DNA from: Dokdonella_A sp014338185
GTDB taxonomy: Bacteria > Pseudomonadota > Gammaproteobacteria > Xanthomonadales > Rhodanobacteraceae
Direction of reading: 5' to 3'
DNA: 34,600 nucleotides
Assembly (NCBI GenBank): GCA_030263295.1
Contig: SZOS01000033.1
Span: 1-34,600 of the forward strand
The notes beneath the pieces are model-generated. The model was not told the DNA's origin and searched no databases. It saw only the letters and a program-made list of their open reading frames with translations. The position numbers and the translations under genes are program-made. This document shows, piece after piece, positions 7,138 through 13,618 of this stretch (position 1 is the first letter of the stretch; each line of letters begins with the position of its first letter).

Positions 7138-9057
7138 TTACCAGCCGCCGCCACCACCGCCGCCGCCACCGCCACCCGATGAGCCGCCGCCACCGCCGCC
7201 CGAGGACGAGCCCGGCGCGGTGGACGAGGACGAGATCGCACTGCCGAACGAGCTGCCGATGCCGCTGGTGAAGCTGCCGAGATTGGTGATCGGCGTGCCG
7301 CGATACCAGCCTGCGGCGGTGACCGCGGCAGCCGCGGCTGCCGGTCCGACCGCGGCAGCGAAGCGGTCGGTCCAGTTCTGCTCCACGTCCAGCGCCAGCG
7401 CCCACGGCAGCATGCGGTGGTATTCGGCGGCGTCGAGCATCGGCGCACGTTGCGCGGCCAGCTCGTCGCGCTCGGCCACGCCCAAGTACATGCGCAGGCC
7501 CTCGATCTGGTCGAGCAGCTTGCGTCCGAGCGCGGTCGGGGCCTTCATCAGGCGCAGGAACACCAGGTTGACCGCGATCAGCGCGAAGATGAGGATTGCG
7601 AACGCGACACCCGCGATGAACACGAGCATGCCCAGGCCGACCAGTTCGCCTGCGATGAACGGCAGCGCAAACAGCGTGATCAGGCTGGCGCTGACCACGC
7701 GCAGCGCGCGGGTGACTGGCGAGCCCTTGCGCACCGCGCGCCAGGCGCTGAACACGCCCGCGCACAGCGTGAACACGCCCATGCTCCAGCCGCCGAGCCA
7801 CACCAGTATGAACGCGGTGGCGACCGTGCGGCCCATTTCGCCCACCAGCACCACCGCGCCGATGGCGCTGGCGAGCGTGAGCAGCGCGCCGATCACGACC
7901 AGGCCCACATTGGTATTGAAGTAGCGGCCCAGGCCATCGCGCTTGAGCGCGTCCTTGTGCGCCTGCAGCGCCGCGCGGATGCGTGCGTGCTCGCTGCGCT
8001 TGAAGGTGAAGGCAGGCGCGCCCGCGAGCAGGTCGTCGACCAGCGCCTGCTCGATCGCGGGCAGCGCCACCTGCGTGGTGGTGCGCTCGAGCCGGTACTC
8101 GTCGTCGACCTCGCCGATGCGCACGCCGCCGCGCACGGCCGCATCGACGAGATCGGCGGCGACGCAGCGATCATCCCAGCCCATGCGCAACACGTAACGC
8201 AGCATGCCTGGCGTGTGGCCGGTGGGTGGATCGTACAGCGGGATGATGGTGCCGGGCCGTGGATCGCGCCCGACGCGCGACCACTGCACCACATACCAGG
8301 TCAGCACCAGCAGCAGCGCCGCCACCAGCGCGAGCACGCTGGCGTTGTCGCCGAGGAACCAGGCCACGCGCTGCTGCGTGGTCGGCGCCGCCACCACGCC
8401 CTTGGGAAAGCCGACCACGAGCGTGAGCCCGTGACGCGGCGGCAGCATCGCGGTGGTTGCGAACAATGCGCGCGAGTCGCCATCGGTGCGCGCGTTCCAG
8501 TCGCGGCCCCGGTCGCCCTGCGCGCCGGTGTAGGCCTCCAGTTCGAGCCGTGCGGAAGGCACATGGCCGGGCAGGGTGACGCTCGCGCTGGCGCTGTCGA
8601 TGGCGAAGTCCCAACCGTTGCCGGTCACGTTCCAGTACAGCTCGTCGTGGTCGGCGAAAAAGCCGAGCTGGCGGTCGGTGTGGTAGGTGAAGGCGTAGAC
8701 GTGCTCGCCCGGCGGCAACAACACCTCGCTGGAGCCGAAGTACACGCGCACGCCGTTGTCGAGGCGCTCGCTGTGGAACGGCTCGTCGACGCCATCGCGG
8801 CTGAGCGCGAGTGGCTGGAACTGCACGCGCACGCGGTTGCCGTGGCGATCGCGGTAGTCGGTGGGGAAATCCCGGTAGATGCCATGCTCGATCTGCTGGC
8901 CCTCGGCGCGCACGCGGATCGTTTCGGTCACGCGCATGCCCGCGTCGGCGCCCACCACGATGTCGCTGTGGAAGTCGAGGATGCGCTCCTCGGCGGTTGC
9001 CGGCAGCGCCGCCAGCAGGATCATCCACGCCAGCAGCCAGCGCAGCCCACGGTTCAT
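7138..9057 (-). CDS. DUF2207 (YciQ-like) membrane protein with Gly-rich tail, copy A
   Basis: 639 residues. A signal peptide (1-22, ending ALPATA) is followed by an extracytoplasmic DUF2207 beta-domain (about 25-230). Its landmarks are RGIYRDFPTDYRDR-like residues 59-71, LLPPGEHVYAFTYHT and FFADHDELYWNVTGNGW. A TM segment lies at about 240-260, then a cytoplasmic domain beginning RVGRDPRPGTIIPLYDPP. A cluster of four or so TM segments sits between about 388 and 510. The C-terminal part has a LDQIEGLRMYLGVAER block and ends in Ser/Gly-rich sequence finishing GGGGW. DUF2207 proteins are of unknown function. Its ATG overlaps the lemA stop as ATGA, so it is translated after lemA. It is paralogous to the gene at 9648-11546. 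Confidence 0.88.
   Translation of the reverse strand: MNRGLRWLLAWMILLAALPATAEERILDFHSDIVVGADAGMRVTETIRVRAEGQQIEHGIYRDFPTDYRDRHGNRVRVQFQPLALSRDGVDEPFHSERLDNGVRVYFGSSEVLLPPGEHVYAFTYHTDRQLGFFADHDELYWNVTGNGWDFAIDSASASVTLPGHVPSARLELEAYTGAQGDRGRDWNARTDGDSRALFATTAMLPPRHGLTLVVGFPKGVVAAPTTQQRVAWFLGDNASVLALVAALLLVLTWYVVQWSRVGRDPRPGTIIPLYDPPTGHTPGMLRYVLRMGWDDRCVAADLVDAAVRGGVRIGEVDDEYRLERTTTQVALPAIEQALVDDLLAGAPAFTFKRSEHARIRAALQAHKDALKRDGLGRYFNTNVGLVVIGALLTLASAIGAVVLVGEMGRTVATAFILVWLGGWSMGVFTLCAGVFSAWRAVRKGSPVTRALRVVSASLITLFALPFIAGELVGLGMLVFIAGVAFAILIFALIAVNLVFLRLMKAPTALGRKLLDQIEGLRMYLGVAERDELAAQRAPMLDAAEYHRMLPWALALDVEQNWTDRFAAAVGPAAAAAAVTAAGWYRGTPITNLGSFTSGIGSSFGSAISSSSTAPGSSSGGGGGGSSGGGGGGGGGGGW
7141..7205 (-). 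repeat. Gly-rich tail coding repeat, copy A
   Basis: Low-complexity GCC/CCG-rich DNA coding for the Gly-run and final Trp of DUF2207 copy A. The first 34 bases are identical to the matching stretch at 9651, and similarity continues beyond that. The two copies are direct repeats about 2.5 kb apart in the same orientation. Confidence 0.7.
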
Positions 9058-9590
9058 GTCGACGCCTCCTGCGCGCCGTCGGCGCGATAGAACTCGGCGC
9101 GGTGGAAGCGCGCAGCGCGCGCCACCAGCAGCGAGGGAAACGATTCGATCCGGTTGTTGAGGTCGCGCACGCTGCCGTTGTAATAGCGGCGCGCGTACTG
9201 CAGGTGGTCCTCGACCTCGACCAGGTCGCGTTGCAGCGCGAGAAAGTTCTCACTCGCCTTGAGGTCGGGGTAGCGCTCCTGCAGTGCGAAGATGCGCTCG
9301 ACCTGCTGCGCCAGCTCGTCTTCGAGCCGGGCCTTGTCGGCGAGCCGCTGCGCGGCCATCGCGCGCGTGCGCAGTTCGGTCACCAGCGTGAGCGTGGCGC
9401 GCTCGTAGTCGGCATAACCCTGCACCGCACCCACCAGCTGTGGCACGAGGTCGTGGCGGCGCGTGAGCTGCACGTCGATGTCACTCCAGGCCGCGCGTAC
9501 CTGATTGCGCGCCGTGACCAGGCCATTGAACAGCACGATCGCCACCACCACCAACAACAACACCAGCGCGAATACGCTCCAGGCCAGCAT
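9054..9590 (-). CDS. lemA: LemA family protein
   Basis: 178 residues, typical of LemA. One N-terminal TM segment (about 2-22) with a short outside N-terminus precedes a long helical-bundle domain. The family motif follows the TM: NGLVTARNQVRAAWSDIDVQL (21-41) and then RRHDLVPQLV (43-52). Further blocks are YERATLTLVTELR, NFLALQRDLVEVEDHLQYARRYYNGSVRDLNNRIESFPS. The exact role is not settled, but LemA genes often neighbour htpX or TPM-domain Gly-tailed membrane proteins. The ATG at 9590 has a strong Shine-Dalgarno (GGAGG, complement of 9597-9601), which rules out the upstream in-frame start at 9629. The stop overlaps the ATG of DUF2207 copy A. Confidence 0.95.
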   Translation of the reverse strand: MLAWSVFALVLLLVVVAIVLFNGLVTARNQVRAAWSDIDVQLTRRHDLVPQLVGAVQGYADYERATLTLVTELRTRAMAAQRLADKARLEDELAQQVERIFALQERYPDLKASENFLALQRDLVEVEDHLQYARRYYNGSVRDLNNRIESFPSLLVARAARFHRAEFYRADGAQEAST

Positions 9591-9647
9591 CGGCGTCCTC
9601 CGGCAACCGCGCGCATTATGCGGGATCACGTGGCGTGCGGTGCGCGC

Positions 9648-11546
9648 TCACCAGCCGCCGCCACCACCGCCGCCGCCACCGCCGCCCGAGGAGCCACCGC
9701 CACCACCCCCGCTGCTGCTGCCCGAGGACGAGCCGGGTGGACTGGCCGAACTGCTGATCGCGCCCGCCAGCGAACTGCCCAGTGAGCTGGCGAACGTCGA
9801 CGGCGAAAAGCCGCCCGAACCGCGGTTGTCGTACCAGTCCATCGTGGCCATCGCCGCGGCCGCCGCCGCGGGTCCGATCGCGGCCGCGAGGCGGTCGCCC
9901 CAGGTGCGCTCCACCTCGAGCGCGATCGCGTAGGGCAGCAGGCGCTGGTATTCGGCCAGCGACATCGGCGGCGCCTTGGCCTGCGCCAACGAGTCGCGCT
10001 CGGCCACGCCCAGGTACATGCGCAGCCCCTGGATGCGGTCGAGCAGCGCGCGGCCGGCCGGGGTACGCGCGCCCATGATCTGCGCGAACAGCGCGAACAC
10101 GATCGCGCCGGCCGCGACCAGCACTGCGAACGCGAGCGTCGTCGCGAGCGCGAGGAACCGCAGTGCGACCACATCAAGCGGCAGGCAGATCAGGCCGGCG
10201 ATGAGCCGGCCACGGGCCGCGTAACCGTGGCGCCGCCGTGCGAAGTAGCCGGCGAGACTGCTGGTGGCCAGCGACGTGAGGACCACGCTCGCGACCGTGG
10301 GCACGATCTCGGCCGCGCCGACCGCGAGCGGATCCAGGTACAGGGCCGCGGTCACGGCCGCGATCAGCAGCAAGCCACCGAGGCACCCGATACCCGGACG
10401 CAGCCGGAAGTTGACGGCGCCATGATGCTCGGCCAGGAATTTCTCGTGTGCGCGGCGCGCCTGGCTGATGACCTTGTGGTTGCTGTCGCGGAGCAGCAGG
10501 TTGCGCTCGCGGACGAACAGCGCCGCATCGAGCGCGCTGGTCGAATCCGTGCCCGCAGTGGCCGGCGTGCCGATGCGATCGAGGCGATAGTGCTTGCTGT
10601 CGTCGACGCGAATGCGCACGAGGCCGCGCGTGGCCAGCTCGACGGTGTCGGCCGCGAAGCAGCGATCGTCGTACTCGCACAGCTGCACGTAGCGCGCCGC
10701 CGCGGGTGTCAATCCCGGCGGCGGGTCGTATTGCGGGATCACGGTGCCCGCGCGCGGGTCGCGTCCGACCCGCCACCACTGCACGAACAGGAACCCGGCC
10801 AGCAGCAGCACCCCGGCCGCGAGTATGGCTTCACGCCGGCCCGCGCTTCCGTACCAGCCGATCTGCTGCTTCCAGTCGGGTGGTGCGACGATGCCCTTGG
10901 CGAAGCTGAAGACCAGGGTCAGCCCTTCGCCCGTGCGCAAGACTCGCGTGGTGGCGATGTGGGCGCGCCCCTCGGCGTCGATCGATGCGCTGTAGTCGCG
11001 CCCGCTGGCGCCCTGCGCGCCGGTGTAGCCTTCGATGTCGCGCGACTCGCGCGGCGCGCCCGCCGGCAGGCTCACCAGCGCGCTGGCGTGATCGATCGGA
11101 AAGGCCCAGCCGTTGCCGGTCACGTTCCAGTACAGCTCGTCGTGGTCGGCGAAGAAGCCGAGCTGGCGCGCGGTGCGGTAGCGGAACACGTACTCGTGTT
11201 CACCCGGCGGCAACAGCACCTGCGCATCGCCGAACCAGGTGCGTACGCCGTTGGCCACGCGTTGCGCGCGCCAGGGCTCGCGCGCGCCGTCGCGGAGTAC
11301 CTCGACGGGTTCGAACAGCACGCGGATGCGGCGGCCGTTGCGGTCGAGGTAGTCGGTGGGGAAGTCGCGGTAGATGCCACGGCGGATTGCATCGCCCTCC
11401 GCGCGCACACGGATCGTCTCGGTGACATGCAGCACGCCATCGGCGGCGATCACCACCTCGTCGTGGAAATCGAGGATGCGCTCATCGGCATGCACCAGCG
11501 TGCCCGCGAACAATCCCGCGAGCAACCACAGCAGAGGCTTCATCAT
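9648..11546 (-). CDS. DUF2207 (YciQ-like) membrane protein with Gly-rich tail, copy B
   Basis: 632 residues from the first of two adjacent ATGs (the second is at 11543). Architecture matches copy A. There is a signal peptide (to about LVHA), an extracytoplasmic DUF2207 domain with RGIYRDFPTDYLDR, LLPPGEHEYVFRYRT and FFADHDELYWNVTGNGW, then one TM followed by VGRDPRAGTVIPQYDPP. A central multi-TM region and a LDRIQGLRMYLGVAERDSL block follow. The Ser/Gly-rich tail ends in Gly-Trp. The motifs around FFADHDELYWNVTGNGW are the same in both copies while loops differ, so this is an old tandem duplication, now separated by lemA. The gap to lemA is 57 bases, so one transcript (copy B, lemA, copy A) is likely. 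It diverges from the M1 peptidase gene. Confidence 0.88.
   Translation of the reverse strand: MMKPLLWLLAGLFAGTLVHADERILDFHDEVVIAADGVLHVTETIRVRAEGDAIRRGIYRDFPTDYLDRNGRRIRVLFEPVEVLRDGAREPWRAQRVANGVRTWFGDAQVLLPPGEHEYVFRYRTARQLGFFADHDELYWNVTGNGWAFPIDHASALVSLPAGAPRESRDIEGYTGAQGASGRDYSASIDAEGRAHIATTRVLRTGEGLTLVFSFAKGIVAPPDWKQQIGWYGSAGRREAILAAGVLLLAGFLFVQWWRVGRDPRAGTVIPQYDPPPGLTPAAARYVQLCEYDDRCFAADTVELATRGLVRIRVDDSKHYRLDRIGTPATAGTDSTSALDAALFVRERNLLLRDSNHKVISQARRAHEKFLAEHHGAVNFRLRPGIGCLGGLLLIAAVTAALYLDPLAVGAAEIVPTVASVVLTSLATSSLAGYFARRRHGYAARGRLIAGLICLPLDVVALRFLALATTLAFAVLVAAGAIVFALFAQIMGARTPAGRALLDRIQGLRMYLGVAERDSLAQAKAPPMSLAEYQRLLPYAIALEVERTWGDRLAAAIGPAAAAAAMATMDWYDNRGSGGFSPSTFASSLGSSLAGAISSSASPPGSSSGSSSGGGGGGSSGGGGGGGGGGGW
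9651..9722 (-). repeat. Gly-rich tail coding repeat, copy B
   Basis: Partner of the repeat at 7141-7205. It codes for the terminal Gly-run and Trp of DUF2207 copy B. Strong nucleotide identity at the 3' end of two otherwise diverged genes suggests recent gene conversion, or selection on a low-complexity tail. Confidence 0.7.
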
Positions 11547-11671
11547 GGCCGGTCCTGTCCTTGCGTGTGCTGATACAACACCGCGCAGTGCCGGAACGAA
11601 CACGGCCGGTGCCCGGCGCAGCGTAGTGGACGCAGGGTCACCGCGACCAGTGCGTGGCGGGTCGGTGGCGC

Positions 11672-11680
11672 TGGCATAAT
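11672..11680 (+). promoter_or_regulatory. Putative extended -10 promoter of the M1 peptidase gene
   Basis: TGGCATAAT is an extended -10 element (TG, one base, then CATAAT, five of six to consensus). It lies 32 bases before the ATG at 11712 and predicts a leader of about 25 nt. No clear -35 is present, as is common for extended -10 promoters. The element sits in the divergent region between DUF2207 copy B and the peptidase gene. Confidence 0.4.
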
Positions 11681-11711
11681 CACCGGCCATGCTTCCGTGG
11701 AGCCCGATCCC

Positions 11712-13574
11712 ATGTCCGCGTTGCCCCGCCTCGGCGTGCTCGTACTGGCCAGCGTGATGAACGCGCAGGTGGCCACCGCCCAGACCGATACGTTCTCCTA
11801 CGCCCAACCCGACGTGGTGCGCGTGAAGTCACTCGCATTGCAGCTGGCGGTGGATTTCGAGCGCAGGGAGCTGGCCGGCTCGGCCGAGCTGCAGCTGGAC
11901 TGGCGCGACCGTGCCGCGCGCGAACTCGTGCTCGACACGCGCGACCTGGTGATCGACAAGGTCGAAGCCTGGGGCGTCGGCGGACCACCGCATGAGGCCA
12001 GGTTCCGGCTCGATGCGAGTGATCCGGTGCGCGGTGCCGCGCTGCGCATCGCGCTCGACGGCCCGGCGCCGGCGGTGCGCATCCACTATCACACGCTGCC
12101 GCAGGCCTCGGGTCTGCAGTGGATGACGCCGGCGCAGACCGCGGGCAAGAAGCACCCGTTCATGTACTCGCAATCGCAGTCGATCCACGCGCGCAGCTGG
12201 GTGCCGCTGCAGGATACGCCGGCGGTGCGCTTCACCTACAGCGCGGCCGTGCGCGTGCCCAAGGCGCTGCGCGCCGTGATGAGCGCCGACAACGACGCCC
12301 GCCATGCGCTCGATGGCGAGTTCCGCTTCCGGATGGCGCAGCCGATCCCCTCGTACCTGCTCGCGATCGCGGTCGGCGACCTCGCGGTGCGCGAAACCGG
12401 GCCGCGCAGCGCGGTGTACGCCGAGCCATCGGTGGTGACCAAGGCGGCGCGCGAATTCGCCGACACCGAGAAGATGATCGCGACCACCGAGAAGCTGTAC
12501 GGACCCTATCGCTGGGACCGCTACGACATCCTCGTGCTGCCGCCGAGCTTCCCGTTCGGCGGCATGGAAAATCCACGCCTGACCTTCGCCACGCCCACCG
12601 TGCTCGTGGGCGACAAGAGCCTGGTGTCGCTGGTGGCGCACGAGCTGGCCCATTCCTGGTCCGGCAACCTCGTCACCAACGCCAACTGGCGCCACATGTG
12701 GCTCAACGAGGGCTTCACCACCTATGTCGAGAACCGCATCGTCGAGGCGGTATATGGCAAGGCGCAGGCCGACGAGGAGTTCATCATCGCCGCCGACGAG
12801 TTGCGCCGCGAGATCGCCAGCACGCCACCGGCCACGCAGTGGCTGGTGCCCGAACTCGACGATGCCGACGATGCGGCGTCCGACTTCGCCTACGTCAAGG
12901 GCGCCTGGCTGCTGCGCACGATCGAGGCGCGCTACGGACGCGCGGTGTTCGATGCGTACCTGCGCGAGTACTTCGACCACTTCGCGTTCCAGAGCATCAC
13001 CACCGAGCAGATGCTGCAGTGGATGCAGGCCAGGCTCATCGACGCGCACCCGGGCAAGATGAGCCTCGACGAGATCAAGGCATGGATCTATGGGCCCGGC
13101 GTGCCGGCGACGGCGCAGGTGCCCGATTCGCCGCGCCTGGACGCGATCGCGGCCGCGCGCAAGCAGTGGCTCGCCGGCCAGCGCAGCGCGATCAAGCTCG
13201 ATGCACGGCGTTGGAACACCCACGAGTGGATGTACTTCCTCGACGGCCTGCCGGTCGACCTCGACGCGCGTCGCGTGGCCGAGCTCGATGCGGCCTGGCA
13301 TCTCAATGGCTCCCCCAATGCGGAAATCGCGCGGCGCTGGTACCTGGCCGCGATCCGCGCCGACTACCGGCCCGCGCGCAGCGAGATGGCCAAGTACATG
13401 ACGCGCATCGGCCGGCGCTACCTCGTGGTGCCGTTGTACGAGGAACTGGCCAAGAGCGCGGACGGGCTGGCGTTCGCGCGCGAGGTCTACGCCAAGGCCA
13501 AGCCGGGCTACCACCCGATGACGCGGGCGAGCATCGAGAAGGCGCTCGCGCCCGCCGCAGCCGCGCAGCACTGA
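11712..13574 (+). CDS. Secreted M1 family metallo-aminopeptidase
   Basis: 620 residues. The N-terminal 24 residues form a Sec signal peptide, so the enzyme acts in the periplasm or outside. It is most like the leukotriene-A4-hydrolase/aminopeptidase-B branch. A beta-sheet N-terminal domain (about 30-225) precedes the catalytic domain. That domain carries the exopeptidase motif GGMEN (Glu286) and zinc motif HELAH (His310, Glu311, His314) with the distal zinc ligand Glu333 in WLNEGFTTYVE. Tyr394 in AYVKG matches the catalytic Tyr. The helical C-terminal domain (about 470-610) is of the leukotriene hydrolase type. All catalytic residues are intact. It converges on the Asp-box protein gene 44 bases away, with a hairpin between them. 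Confidence 0.93.
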   Translation: MSALPRLGVLVLASVMNAQVATAQTDTFSYAQPDVVRVKSLALQLAVDFERRELAGSAELQLDWRDRAARELVLDTRDLVIDKVEAWGVGGPPHEARFRLDASDPVRGAALRIALDGPAPAVRIHYHTLPQASGLQWMTPAQTAGKKHPFMYSQSQSIHARSWVPLQDTPAVRFTYSAAVRVPKALRAVMSADNDARHALDGEFRFRMAQPIPSYLLAIAVGDLAVRETGPRSAVYAEPSVVTKAAREFADTEKMIATTEKLYGPYRWDRYDILVLPPSFPFGGMENPRLTFATPTVLVGDKSLVSLVAHELAHSWSGNLVTNANWRHMWLNEGFTTYVENRIVEAVYGKAQADEEFIIAADELRREIASTPPATQWLVPELDDADDAASDFAYVKGAWLLRTIEARYGRAVFDAYLREYFDHFAFQSITTEQMLQWMQARLIDAHPGKMSLDEIKAWIYGPGVPATAQVPDSPRLDAIAAARKQWLAGQRSAIKLDARRWNTHEWMYFLDGLPVDLDARRVAELDAAWHLNGSPNAEIARRWYLAAIRADYRPARSEMAKYMTRIGRRYLVVPLYEELAKSADGLAFAREVYAKAKPGYHPMTRASIEKALAPAAAAQH

Positions 13575-13583
13575 AGCGCGCAG

Positions 13584-13607
13584 GCCGCCGCCGCATGAAG
13601 CGGCGGC
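13584..13607. terminator. Hairpin between convergent genes, possible bidirectional terminator
   Basis: Perfect 8-bp stem (GCCGCCGC and GCGGCGGC) with an 8-base loop, in the 44-base gap between two convergent genes. There is no T-tract on either side, so efficient intrinsic termination is uncertain. Confidence 0.45.
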
Positions 13608-13618
13608 AGCCCTGGGCG

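Noticed and set aside
7141..7210. Short GCC/CCG repeats that might be taken for a CRISPR or satellite array
   Set aside because: They are codons of a Gly-run in frame with a real gene; there are no spacers or regular repeat units.
10227..11573. Long plus-strand open frame opposite DUF2207 copy B
   Set aside because: Antisense shadow: no domain, no signal peptide and Arg/Ala/His-rich composition.
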